From: Limnoperna fortunei
Lineage: Eukaryota > Mollusca > Bivalvia > Mytilida > Modiolidae
Direction of reading: 5' to 3'
DNA: 64,000 bases
NCBI GenBank assembly: GCA_944474755.1
Contig: OX104119.1
Coordinates: forward strand, 86,804,896 to 86,868,895
The notes under the pieces are model-generated. The model ran no database searches. It was not told the DNA's origin and saw nothing but the letters and a program-made list of their open reading frames with translations. Positions within the stretch are counted from its first letter, which is position 1, and every line of letters begins with the position of its first letter. Both the position numbers and the translations under genes were made by a program. This document shows positions 47,365 to 59,290 of this stretch, piece after piece.

Positions 47365-49105
47365 CTGTGAGCAATGCTCACCATTGATACCCCCCCCCCC
47401 CCCCCGCTTCACAATTACTTTGAAAATTCAGGTGTTCTTAATTATGAAATTGAAACTTTATCTAGTTAAACGTGAAGGCGAAGTTGCAGATAAAACATGT
47501 AACCCTCCCCAATCCCCCAAAGAATGGCATCCCCTATGTCAATGACAAAGTCCATGTTTTTCTATGGGAAACCTCCAATAATATTCTGATCAAAATGTTT
47601 AATATCCAGTGCACAATGGCAATATGTGACCAAGATTCTGTGTAAGTTTCAACAAATTCCATTCAGTGGTGTAGGAGGAGTTGCAAATAAAAGATGGGTA
47701 TCCCCTTATGTCCATGACAAAGTCCATGTTTTTCTATGGGAAACCCCAAATATCATTCGATCAAAATGTTAAATATCTCCTGCACAATGGCACTATGTGA
47801 CATGGATTCTGTGTAAGTTTCATCAAATTCCATTCAGTGGTGTAGGAATGAGTTCCACATAAGAGATTGGTATCCCTTATGTCCATGACAAAGTCCATGT
47901 TTTTCTATGGGAAACCCCAAATATCATTCCAATCGAAATGTTTAATATCTAGTGCACAATAGCAATATGTGACAACATTCTGTGTAAGTTTCATCAAATT
48001 CCATTTAGTGGTGTTGGAGGAGTCGCACATAAGAAATGGGTATCCCCTTATGTCAATGACAGTCTGTGTTTTTCTATGGGAAACCCCAAATATCATTCCA
48101 ATCAAAATAATAAATATCTCCTGCACAATGGCACTATGTGACATGGATTCTGTGTAAGTTTCATCAAATTCCATTCAGTGGTGTAGGAATGAGTTGCACA
48201 TAAGAGATTGGTATCCCTTATGTCCATGACAAAGTCCATGTTTTTCTATGGGAAACCCCAAATATCACTCCAATCGAAATGTTTAATATCTAGTGCACAA
48301 TAGCAATATGTGACAACATTCTGTGTAAGTTTCATCAAATTCCATTAAGTGGTGTTGGAGGAGTCGCACATAAGAAATGGGTATCCCCTTATGTCAATGA
48401 CAGTCCGTGTTTTTCTATGGGAAACCCCAAATATCATTCCGATCAAAATAATAAATATCTCCTGCACAATGGCACTATGTGACAAGGATTCTGTGTAAGT
48501 TTCAACAAATTCCATTCAGTGGTGTAGGAGGAGTTGCACATAAGAGATGAGGACCCCCTTAGGTCAATGACAATGTCCATGTTTTTCTATGGGAAACCCC
48601 AAATATCATTCCGATCAAAATGTTTAATATCTCCTGCACAATGGCACTATGTGACAAGGATTCTGTGTAAGTTTCATTAAATTCCATTCAGTGGTGTAGG
48701 AGGAGTTGCACATAAGAGATAGGGACCCCCTTAGGTCAGTGACAAAGTCCATGTTTTTCTATGGGAAACCCCAAATATCATTCCGATCAAAATGTTTAAT
48801 ATCTCCTGCCCAATGGCACTATGTGACAAGGATTCTGTGTAAGCTTCATTAAATTCCATTCAGTGGTGTAGGAGGAGTTGCACATAAGAGATAGGGACCC
48901 CCTTAGGTCAATGACAAAGTCCATGTTTTTCTATGGGAAACCCCAAATATCATTCCGATCAAAATGTTAAATATCTCCTGCACAATGGCACTATGTGACA
49001 AAGATTCTGTGTAAGTTTCATCAAATTCCATTCAGTGGTGTAGGAGGAGTTGCAAATAAGAAAGTGTAACGGACGGACGGAAGGACGGACACCATGAACA
49101 CTATA
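47365..49105 (+). mobile_element. Composite Helentron/HINE-like repeat, family F
   Basis: The left hairpin GTGAGCAATGCTCAC (47367-47381) is followed by ATTGATACCCCC and a poly-C run. The core has nine to ten units of about 171 bp (TCCATGTTTTTCTATGGGAA, TGCACAATGGCACTATGTGA, CAGTGGTGTAGGAGGAGTTG). ACGGACGGACGGAAGGACGG follows. The expected right hairpin with GGGGTATC is absent; an AT palindrome (ATAATAATTATATTAT) lies there instead, so the right end may be altered. Units alternate in a two-unit pattern around 47890-48400. Confidence 0.7.
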
Positions 49106-49408
49106 TAATAATTATATTATTGTGCAAGTAAAATATCACTTTTACAGATGTCTGATTTGACTAACCTTAGTCTGACATTTTAAATGTCGGATATGTCCAG
49201 CAAATATGACCGTTTACAGAACCTTGGTATGAAGTAACGTACTGAACTGTAAAATGTGCGACGATTGCATTTAGGCAGAGCCATTATTCATATTTATTAT
49301 TCATAATGACCAGAGACATAATCCTTTATGTTTTGATTCTCGACCTCCAAAGTGTTTTTTCCCAAAATACACAGAAAACAAACTGTTCATATGTTTCAAA
49401 ACACTTAC

Positions 49409-49539
49409 ATGATCTCTACATTCATCAATTCTTGTACAAACCATGATAGCTGGAGGATTGAGAAGTTCCGTCTGTATCTCCTCTTTGGTTTCTTCAATTC
49501 CACAGCAGTGAATACTATCAAGCCAGAACTCTAGATACT
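49409..49539 (-). CDS. ROCO GTPase, Roc domain exon with G4-like motif
   Basis: 131 bp between the acceptor TTTCTTTTTGCAG and the donor GTAAGTG. With the one base from exon 56045-55473 it reads EYLEFWLDSIHCCGIEETKE, then NPPAIMVCTRIDECRDH. PPAIMVCTRID is the beta strand and G4 loop of a Ras-like fold, with TRID in place of the usual (N/T)KxD, so guanine specificity may be altered or weakened. It ends in phase 0 and joins LEERKQ in the COR exon. Short exons like this are missed by frame-length filters. Confidence 0.85.
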
Positions 49540-49589
49540 CTGCAAAAAGAAATGGGCTGTTTAAAAAAAAAATGACCCCAAGATATAAC

Positions 49590-51909
49590 CAGAGGCTCTT
49601 AAGAGCCTGTATCGCTCACCTGATTTTATAGGCAATAAAGGTTGCATTTCCCTGATTTTAAACGAAGTCCTGTAATTTTCAATAATCTTTAAAGAGGACC
49701 ATCCAAACAATATTGCTAGAAAGTTTTGTTTCCATTGGTTAACCGGTTTTATGGAGAAGATTGATTGGTTGATTAATGGTGTTTAACGCCCGAGCAGCAT
49801 TATTTCAACTATATTCAGGCGATGAACATGAAATGGATGATAAAATGAACATGAAATGATGATGAATGAAAATGGGATGGGACACAAGGAAAAATAGGGG
49901 TAACGGAGTTTAGATTGCCACTGGCAAATGGGAGGATGGATAGGGTCGGGCAATTCAGCCTCCTGTAGCGGGATCGAAATCCCTACTCATAGCGAATACT
50001 ACAGCAGCGTTCTTTAACGTGCGAGGAATGTGGCATTTTTCCCCAACACGGTGCACTAATATGGTTTGCGGTCAGGTTTTCCGTATTATGGCCTGACAAC
50101 CCCAGCTTGCCAGGGGTACCCCATTTAACCACCTGGGGCACACATCCCAGTCGGTCTTTAGGCAAACCGACCTGACACGCCGGTCAGGGTACTGGGCGCT
50201 ATTTAGTCGCCTTTTACGACAAGCTAGCGCGACTGCGGTCTATTCTTTTGGCCACCCGGATCCCGCACGGGGCTTTATGGAGAAGAATTTTTTTAAATTT
50301 GCCCATAGGGTCCTATATTAAACTAAGTAATCTATGTAATGCTGTGGTGGCCATTTCGATTTTGATTTTCCTGTTGGCATAAAAAACATAAACTTCACAG
50401 AGGACATCCAAACAATATTGCTAGTAAGTTTTGGTTTCCATTAGTTAACCAGTTTTAGAGAAGAAGCCTTTGAACAATTTTTCCCATATGGTCCTATGTT
50501 AAACTAAGTCTTGCGGTGGTGGCCTTTTGATTTTACAATTGGCATAAAAAATACAAACTTTATAAAGGACCATCAAAAATAATGTTGGTAGTAAGTTTTG
50601 TTTCCATTGGTTAATTGGTTTCAGAGAAGAAACCTTTTTTAACTTTTTCCCATACGGTCCAATGTTAAACCAAGTCTTGCGGTGGCGGACATTTTGAATT
50701 TCAGATTGGGATAAAAAACATGAACTTTATAGAGGACTATCCAAACAATATTGCTGGAAAGTGTTGCTTTGATTGGTTAACCGGTTTCAGAGAAGAAGCC
50801 TTTTTAACTTTTTTCCCATAGGGTCCTATGTTAAACTACTTCCTGCTTTGGTGGCCGTTTTGAATTTCCAATTGGCATAAAAAAACATAAACTTTATAAA
50901 GGACCATCCTAACAATATTGCTAGTAAGTTTTGTTTACATTGGTTCACCAGTTTTAGAGAAGACACCTATTTTTAACTTTTCCCCACAGGGTCCTATGTT
51001 AAACTAAGTCCTGCGGTGGCGGCCATTTTAATTTTCCAATTGGCATAAAAAAACATAAACTTTATAAAGGACCATCCAAACAATATTGGTAGTAAGTTTT
51101 GATTTGATTGGTTAACCGGTTTCAGAGAAGAAGCCCTTTTAAACTTTTTTCCCATAGGGTCCAATGTTAAACTAAGTCATGTGTTGGCGGCCATTTTGAA
51201 TTTCCAATTGTCATAAAAAACACAAACTTTATAGAGGACCATCCAAACCATATTGCTAGTAAGTTTTTGTTTCCATTGGTTAACCGGTTTCGGAGAAGAA
51301 GCCCTTTAAATTTTTTCCCATAGGGTCCTATGTTAAACGAAGTCCTGTGTTGGCGGCCATTTTAAATTTTCAATTGTCATAAAAAACACAAACTTTATAG
51401 AGGACCATCCAAACAATATTGCTAGTAAGTTTTTGTTTCCATTGGTTAACCAGTTTCAGAGAAGAAGCCTTTTTAAACTTTTTCCGATAGGCTCCTATGT
51501 TATAATAAGTCCTGCGGTGGCGGCCATTTTGAATTTCCAGTTGGCATAGAAAACATAAACTTTATAAAGGACCATCCAAACAATATTGCTAGTAAGTTTT
51601 GTTTTGATTGATTAACCGGTTTCAGAGAAGAAGCCATTTTAAACTTTTTTCCCATAGGGTCCTATGTTAAACTAAGTCCTGCGGTGGTGGCTATATTGGT
51701 TTTCCAATCCAAATAAAAAACACAAACTTTGTAAAGGTCCATCCAATGAACATTATGGCCTAGTTTGGTTTCAACTGGCCAAGTGGTTTCAGAGAAGAAG
51801 ATTAAAATGTAAAAAGTTTACAGACGCCGCCGCCGCCGCCGACGACGACGATGACAACGGACGCAAAATGATAACAATAGCTCACCTGACCCTTTGGGTC
51901 AGGTGAGCT
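49590..51909 (+). mobile_element. Composite Helentron/HINE-like repeat, family D, second copy, split by a SINE
   Basis: The left end is AGGCTCTTAAGAGCCT (49592-49607) then GTATCGCTCACCTGA. The core units match the copy at 41313-43075. The microsatellite has GCCGCCGCC and GACGACGACG. The right hairpin is perfect: AGCTCACCTGACCC, loop TTT, GGGTCAGGTGAGCT (51879-51909). A 513 bp SINE lies at 49761-50273. The element lies in the ROCO intron next to exon 49539-49409. Confidence 0.85.
49761..50273 (-). mobile_element. Second SINE-like retroelement, 513 bp, 13 bp target duplication
   Basis: It is flanked by perfect copies of TTTATGGAGAAGA (49748-49760 and 50274-50286). The left end has GATTGATTGGTTGATT and GGTGTTTAACGCC, a tail shared with the tRNA-derived SINE, so on the minus strand it starts at the right (GCCCCGTGCGGGATCCGGG). 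GGATTTCGATCCC is a possible B box, but I cannot assign a tRNA or 5S source. It has no coding frame of note. It is GC-richer than its surroundings. Confidence 0.85.
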
Positions 51910-53059
51910 TAAAAAAATGTCAAATTTTAACATGAGCATATCAAGTTTTTGTTCATAATTTCCAAATGTGCATACGTTGAAGTTAATAAATCAAAAAAGA
52001 AATTAATAAAAGGAAAGAAATAAAGTTTTAATAATATTTTATTGAGCAAATTTTGAAAAATCAAGCACCTTTAACAGTTATACATTTTACTTCAGTTTAA
52101 TAATGTTATGCTTCATATAACTTGTTGCTGTTTTCTTAAACAATGTAACAAATACTAATGACTTCCTGTGCAAGATTTTGAACAATATGCAATTGTACTT
52201 TTTCAAAAAAAATTTTTTTTCAAGAAATTTTGAAAATACTTGTGTTATTTAGCTCTTAAAATTTTTATGAAGTCAAAAGTAGTATGCATTTTTGCAAATG
52301 GCAACAAAATTATTAAATTGTAATTAAAAGTCATTCTTGGAGAAAAAACTTTGTAATAAAGTTAAAGCATTTGAAAATGATAGGTTGTAGAAAAAGTACT
52401 ATGTTTAGCCTGATTATGTTGCACTCCTGACACTCCAGGTTAAAACAAATAAAAGAAGCAAATACATGATTCTTTAAAAAGAACTGAGGTAATTTTGTGA
52501 TATTGCTGGAAAAAAAAGTTCATATATCTAACATTTTCAATAGGATATTTGAGAAAGAACAAATTAATATATAAGCTGTTTAAAAAAAAATAACCACAAC
52601 AGGTTATGGTCCTCTAATTTTGTCAAATTAATAGATATATTATTTTTAAATTGCTAAAAATGTATGTCTAGTTGTGGGGAACATGTTTGCAAAAAATCTT
52701 AAAGATATCTCAGAAAACAAAAAAGTGATGCCAAAATTGTCAGGAGTGCAACACTTTTTTGTGACACTTTAAAAAAATGTTATTTTTTAAAAGGTCACAA
52801 ATTGTCAAATCTAACAATATGTGCATAATTCTTTTTTTATTACACAGTTTTGTGTGTTAACTTATTGTCAAATATCAAAAGAAAGTATATTGCATTTTAA
52901 AAAGTATGAAAATATTGTTCTTACAAAATAACACCATTGACAATAGGCCTCCCTTTTTGTAGATTTTTTTAATGTTTAGCAAACATGATAACCTGAATAC
53001 ACTTTGATGACAACTGTTTATGCAACAATTACGAATCATCATTAAAAATAATGTGAAAT
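51910..53059. other. ROCO intron, AT-rich, no gene recognised
   Basis: Poly-A/T rich sequence. TGTCAGGAGTGCAACA-like words occur twice (about 52425 and 52738, in opposite orientation), a weak inverted pair. No coding signal. Confidence 0.4.
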
Positions 53060-53842
53060 GTTCAAGTGACGTTAGAATGGAGATGTGGTGGTCTTTTTGT
53101 TCTCTAAGAAGAGTTTTAGAGAAGAAGACGTTTAAGGTTTTTCTCTTAAACGTCATAGGCTACTACATTTATGTTAAGCAATGTTCCATGGTCACAGCAA
53201 TCTTGTATTTTGGATCAAAACAGAAAACTCAAAATTAGAAGAGGACAATCTGAGGTACATTTTTACAATATCACAATTCCTTCCGCCAAGAGTTTTGTGA
53301 GAAAACAAATTTTAAAATTTCAGCCAATCAGAAAGAATTACGGCAGCCATGTTTTCTATCGGCTCAAAAAACTCAAAATAATAAGATAAATATCAAAGAT
53401 TTACTTCTGAAACATTTTGGTATAATTGTGTAGTTTCGGAAAAAAGCTGTTTGAATGGTTTTCTTTGAAGGGTTCTATGTAAAGCTGCGTTCCACGGTGG
53501 TGGCCATCTTGGATATTCACAAAAAAACTCATAATTTGTAGAGGGCCATCTATGGTACATTTCTGAAATATTTCAAATCAATCTGCCAGCGGTTTATGAG
53601 AAGATTTTTTAAATTCCGCACATCAGAAGGCAGAAATGGCTTTGTCAGCCATGTTTAATAGCACCAAAAACTCAAACTTTGTTAAGAACCAACCAATAAA
53701 CATTCCTGCCAAGTTTGGTTCCAATTGGGCAAGTGGTTTTGGAGAAGAAGATTGAAATGTGAAAAGTTTCTGGCTGACAAAGACAATGACTGATGCCAAG
53801 TGATGGGAATAGCTCACACTGACCCTGTGGGTCTGGTGAGCT
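53060..53842 (+). mobile_element. Composite Helentron/HINE-like repeat, family G, left end missing
   Basis: The core (AAGCAATGTTCCATGGTC, ATCTTGTATTTTGGATC, TTTGGTTCCAATTGGGCAAG) matches the copy at 54419-55458. The right end AGCTCACACTGACCCTGTGG then GTCTGGTGAGCT is a degraded hairpin. The GACGAC run is replaced by a decayed GACAAAGACAATGAC. No left palindrome was found, so this is an older, truncated copy. Confidence 0.65.
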
Positions 53843-54418
53843 AAAAATTGAAAGTGACTCCCAAAATACTTATTTTTATTATGTTTAAATCTTTGCAATA
53901 CACATTTAAACACTTCACAGCATTGTAAAAGTAAAAGTCAGAAGTGACCAGGGTACAATGTTTTGATTATTCTTAATGAAGCGTATACATGATAAACATG
54001 ATCAACACGATAAACATGATGCAGTAACAACAATACAAAGATTTCTTACCAAATTAAGAATAAAAATGAACGGCAAATGTTAAAAATGACAAGGCTATCT
54101 TACTTCGCTGAAGAAGTTGAACAAGGGCGAAGTGGGAAAATGAGCAATGTGAAGGAAACTTATTCGCCCGATGGCATCCAATGCGGGTCATGAATGACAT
54201 CAGCTGCTCTTAAGGTTTTCTGTTGGAATGTTTTTCATAAATATTTAGACAAAATTTGGGAAATTTGCTCATGGGAAAACAGCCAAAATTCGGAGGCAAA
54301 TTCACTGTCTTTATAAAGCTAATGGAAGACAGACACCAAGTGATGGCAAATGGACTTTGGCCAGGTTAGCAAAAAGCAGGAAATACAAGTTATATTGAAC
54401 TTTATTTATCTAATGACA
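53843..54418. other. ROCO intron, no clear feature
   Basis: Contains a decayed composite-repeat end near 54290-54370 (GACACCAAGTGATGGCAAAT, GGCCAGGTTAGC). No coding signal. Confidence 0.4.
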
Positions 54419-55458
54419 AGAGGCTCTTAAGAGTCTGTATCGCTCACCTGACTTACAAAAAAAAACTTTTTAAGAGACAAGACTTTTCTTGCAAATTTTA
54501 ATATTAAATGCTAAAGAGTTTATGTGAAGATGCTGTTTCTATGAATGTTGACATGCTGAATTGCCAATCAGCAGCAATTTGGGAGGACAGTTTCTGAGAA
54601 GAAGCAGTTTTATGTTTTTTCATAGGTTAGTATGTTAAGTAATGTTCCATGGTGGCAGCAATCTTGTATTTTGGATCGAAAAAAAACACTCAAAATTGGT
54701 AGAGGACTATACAATATGACATATCCTAAAATCCGCCAAGCGATTTGAGAGAGAACGAATTTTGAAATTTCGGCCAGTCAGAACACATTTGCAGCTCTGG
54801 CAGCCATGTTGAATTTCTTATCAGCTCGAAAAACTTAAAATAATAAGATTACTATCTAAGATTCACTTCTGCATTGGTTAAATTGTGTGGAACAGTTTCA
54901 GAGAAGAAGCTGTTTTCCTATAGGGTCCTATGTTAAGCTGTGTTCCACGTTGGTGGCCATCTCGGATTTTGGATCGCCACAAAAAACTCTAATTTTGTAG
55001 AGGACCATTTGAGGTACATTTCTGCAATATTTCAAATCAATCTGCCAAGCAGTTTATGAGAAGACGATTTTTGAATTTCAGCCAATCAGAACACATAAAT
55101 GGCCCTGGAAGCCATGTTGAATTTGCAATTGGCTAAAAAAAAACCAAAATAAGAAGATAATTATCTAACCTTCATTTCCTTATTAATGCAATATCTCAAA
55201 TTAATCTGCCATCTGGTTTATGAGAAGAATTTCGAATTTCAGCCAATCAGAACGCATTAATGGCACTGGCAGCCATGTTTCATATTAGATCAGCACCAAA
55301 AACTTAAACTTTGTTAAGAACCACCCAATAAACATTCCTGCCAAGTTTGGTTCCTATTGGCCAAGTGGTTGTGCAGAAGAAGATTGAAACGGCCGACGAC
55401 GACGATGACGCAAAGTGATGAGAATAGCTCACACTGACCCCTTTGAGTCAGGTGAGCT
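54419..55458 (+). mobile_element. Composite Helentron/HINE-like repeat, family G, next to a splice donor
   Basis: The left end AGAGGCTCTTAAGAGTCT is one base off the family D palindrome, followed by GTATCGCTCACCTGA. The core has three or four units (GCAGCCATGTTGAATTT, TTTCAAATCAATCTGCCA). GACGACGACGATGACG follows, then AGCTCACACTGACCC and TGAGTCAGGTGAGCT. Its right end is 14 bp from the 3' boundary of ROCO exon 56045-55473. Confidence 0.75.
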
Positions 55459-55472
55459 AAAAAGGTACAAAC

Positions 55473-56045
55473 CTCCAATCTTATCAAAACCATCTTCAGT
55501 TTTGATCGGTTGTACATCTTTCATAATGTTGGCAACTAAGAGATGTATTGCGTTTGGATTGAGGAATATTGGGTGAGTGGCATAATATTCCTTCTCTCCA
55601 GCAAAATCCAAAAGTCCACATTCAACAAATACATCAGATGGAATATCCACTTCTTCAATACCATTAAAAAAATCATCCAAAGCTTCAGAAACATCTTCGC
55701 TTAATAATTTGGTAATTAAATTATTATGTAGCTGTGAAGTACTCTCCACATGCATTTCTGACATATCATCTGACATATTGTTTATTGGTGGGGTCATCTG
55801 TTGTTTTTCAATTTTAAGAGATTCATCTTCAAGCTTATCATGTATTGTCAACTGTTTTCTTCCTGAACTATTATGACTGGAGCCAGTTGATTCTCTGATA
55901 CTACTTTGCCTGTTTTCATTATCTTGCAAACCAGTGAAATAGCAACTGCTCTGGGGGTAGTTCTCCAGTAAAGAGTTTTTATCTCCACTGCTTGAATTTT
56001 TTGCTTTTTTCAATCTCAACAACAGTTCTTTCTTTTTGTCTGACA
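55473..56045 (-). CDS. ROCO GTPase, Roc domain exon with DFAG switch-II motif
   Basis: 573 bp between the acceptor CTTTATTTTACAG and the donor GTTTGT (a weaker donor). It begins SDKKKELLLRLKKAK, then about 115 residues of Ser/Asn/Glu-rich, probably disordered sequence, then VECGLLDFAGEKEYYATH and FLNPNAIHLLVANI. DFAG is the DxxG (G3) motif of Roc GTPases, and EYYATHPIFL is typical of invertebrate ROCO proteins. It needs one base from the previous exon and leaves one base for the next; both agree with exon 49539-49409 downstream. The G1 P-loop expected upstream of this motif is not in the exon. The longer open frame to 56229 runs into intron. Confidence 0.85.
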
Positions 56046-57780
56046 CTGTAAAATAAAGCAAGAGACTCAGTACATGCAGATGAGACAATAAATTGTAAAA
56101 AAAAAATAAAAATAAATATAAGTTCATTGGTTCTTCTGAACAAATGAAAGTCTTTCCACTTATTGCAGAAATGACCTTGACCTTGACTTTACTTACATGG
56201 AAATTGAATCTTCTTTTCAAATTCAACAAACGAAAGAAAAACCATTCGAATATCTTTCGAAATAAAAAAGGTCGTAAAATAGGACGTTAATTGACATAAA
56301 TGACCTTGAACACAGTTTCTGATATTTGCATATGTAATGCTTTAAAAACAAACATTTATTAAGATTTACCATTTTATATGCACGAAATGCAGAATTTCCA
56401 AAAAAATAGGATTTGACCTTGACTTCTTACAATGTGACCTTATCTTGCTGAAGGTCAAAAAAGGACCAACTGTGAATATCCTATGTCAATATATCATATA
56501 GTTATGAAGATATGACTATTTACCATCAATACCAAAATTTATGAGATGACCTTGACCTTTGACCTTGTGTCTGTTTTCAAGGTCAAGGGTCATAATGGTC
56601 TATACTGTAGACCCCATGCCTCTACTATTAATAATTAAAAAGTTATTAATGAAAAACTAAATATCAATGGCTGTAATGGGGGATAACTCCTATGAGATGA
56701 AGTCGGATCCTTTCCCTCTAAATAGGAAAAAGTTGCGCCTTTATCAGGCCGATATTTTATCCATTATAAGTTGTTGCCTATCTTTTACCGTTTCAAAGGA
56801 ATAGCGATGACAACACAATGTCAAATTTCGAAAGTGACCTTGTGTCCATTTTCAAGGTCAAGGTCAATGATAACCAATGATACAAGGTTTCATATACATA
56901 TCTGTTATAGTTACTGAGATATAGTGATATAATTCAATTCACAATATATGTTATTGGTCTAGGGAAGATAACTTATAAAAGATCAATTTAAAAAAAAATG
57001 ACGATTCAAGACCTTAATATGATACAAATTTTGGTAAAGGTTTCAGTTCTGTATCTATTATAGTAAAGGAGATCAGCACACAACAAAGGGTCAAAAAATT
57101 AGAACATGACCTTGACCTTTGACCTTGTGATCTTTTTCAAGGTCAAGGTCCATGATGACCAACAGTGAAATCCCAAGACTCTATCACCTTTGGTTCACGA
57201 GTTACAATGGTACAAAATGTACTTGCAATAAAAAAGGGGAAATAACTTCTATAAGAAGGCAAAAAATTATTTAATGCGATGTTTGGAAAAGTATCGCAAT
57301 CCATAACAGAACATGTTGGAACAACTTTCATTGCGACATCTTTTACAGTTTCAATGTTTATCTGCACTAAAGGTTTTTTATGACAGGGGGAATAACTCCG
57401 TTAAGAAAAAGTATTCGGTGTGCCAGGGTTAACTGCGAAAGGGTAATGTTCAATCCAAATATAGTACAAAATATCTACGACATGTCGCGAAACAAAATTT
57501 ATAATGGGAAAAGAAAACTTGGCGGAAAAAAAAAGAATAATTATTTAAGATCAACTGTTCGGTTGAACATTTGAGGGTCTTTCCTCATTAATTTAAATTT
57601 TGTATTGTGTGATGTCATTCAAAATAATCAACTTGTTGCGAAATGTTATAATTTTGCTATAAATATTTAAAAAAGAAATTACTTTGTATTATTTCCTACA
57701 GATTGGCATTCTAAGAAAGGTAACTCTTATAAAATTATGATAGAACTTTTCACGGCATGTCTTAATTTACTCGTAATTAT
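56046..57780. repeat. Presumed ROCO intron with TGACCTTGACC-rich repeats
   Basis: ATGACCTTGACCTTTGACC and TTTTCAAGGTCAAGGTC recur near 56170, 56545, 56840 and 57100, often as facing arms (TGACCTTGACC against GGTCAAGGTCA) 15-25 bp apart, so each can fold into a hairpin. Spaced GGGATAACTCCTAT-like blocks link this region to the 155 bp array that follows. The frame at 57143-57367 is not convincing. Confidence 0.55.
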
Positions 57781-57929
57781 TAATGGAACATTTTAGGAAG
57801 GAAAATCATTTCAATATCTTTGAAAATAGCAAAGGTCAAAAACTAGTACGTGACCTTGACCCATGCAAGTTTTCAAGGCCAAAGGGCATGAGGGTCTATG
57901 GTGAAGACCCCATGCCTCTATCATTAATA

Positions 57930-59290
57930 GTTAATGAGTTACATGTGAAAAACCAATAAGTTACATATATAATGGGAGATAACTCCTATAAGATGACTTT
58001 AAATCTTTATCCTGTAAATGTGACAAGGTTGCTCCTTTAACAGATCAACATTTTGCACTCTTTAGTTTCCCTTTATCATTAATAGTTAATGAGTTACATG
58101 TGGAAAACCAATCAGTTACATATATAATGGGAGATAACTCCTATAAAATGAAGTCAAATCCTTTTCCTGTAAAGGTAACAAAGTTGCTCCTTTAAAAAAC
58201 CAACATTTTGCACCCTTTAGTATCCCTTTATCATTAATACTTAATGAGTTACTTGTGAAAAACCAATCAGTTACATATATATAATGGGAGATAACTCCTA
58301 TAAGATGACTTCAAATCCTTTTCCTGTAAATGTGACAAAGTTGCTACCTTAAGGGGTCAACATTTTCCACTCCTTGGTTTCCCTGTATTATTAATAGTTA
58401 ATGAGTTACAAGTGAAAACCCAATAAATTACGTATATAATGGCAGACAACTCCTATACGATGACTTCAAATCCTTTTCCTGTAAATGAGACAAGGTTGCT
58501 CCTCTTAACGATCAACATTTTGCACTCTTTTGGTTCCATCTATTATTAGTAGCTAATGAGTAACATGTGAAAAACCAATAAGTTACATATATAATGGGAG
58601 AAAACTCCTATAAGATGACTTCAAATCCTTTTCCTATAAATGTGACAAGGTTGCTACTTTAAGAGATCAACATTTTGAACTCTTTGGTTTCCATCTATCA
58701 TTAATAGTTAATGAGTAACATGTGAAAAACCAATAAGTTACATATATAACGGCAGATAACTCCTATAAAATGACTTCCAATCCTTTTCCTGTAAATGTGA
58801 CAAAGTTGCTACCTTAAGGGGTCAACATTTTCCACTCTTTGATTCCCCTGTATTATTAATAGTTAATGAGTTACATTTAAAAAACCAAAATATTACATAT
58901 ATAATGGGAGATAACTCCTATAGACTTCAAGTCCTTTTCCTGTAAATGTGACAAAGTTGCTCCTTTAATAGATCAACATTTTGCACTCTTTAGTTTCCCT
59001 TTATCATTAAAAGTTAATGAGTTACATGTGAAAACCCAATCAGTTACATATATAATGGGAGATAACTCCTTTTAAATGAAGTCAAATCCGTTTACTGCAA
59101 AAGTCAAAAAGTTGCTCCTTTAAAAGACCAACATTTTGCACTCTTTATTTTCCCTTTATCATTAATAATTAATGAGTAACATGTAAAAAAAACAATAAGT
59201 TACATATATAATGGGAGATAACTCCTATAAAATGAAGTCAAATCCTTTCCCTGTAAATGTAGTAAAGTTGCTCCTTTAACTCTTTCCCTT
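57930..59290. repeat. 155 bp tandem array, about nine units
   Basis: TTACATATATAATGGGAG recurs at 57961, 58116, 58271, 58428, 58583, 58738 and beyond, a spacing of 155-157 bp. Other markers are TTAATAGTTAATGAGTTACA, AACTCCTATAAGATGAC and CAACATTTTGCACTCTTT. It may be the core of another composite element, but neither terminal hairpins nor a GGAC run were seen. Confidence 0.85.
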
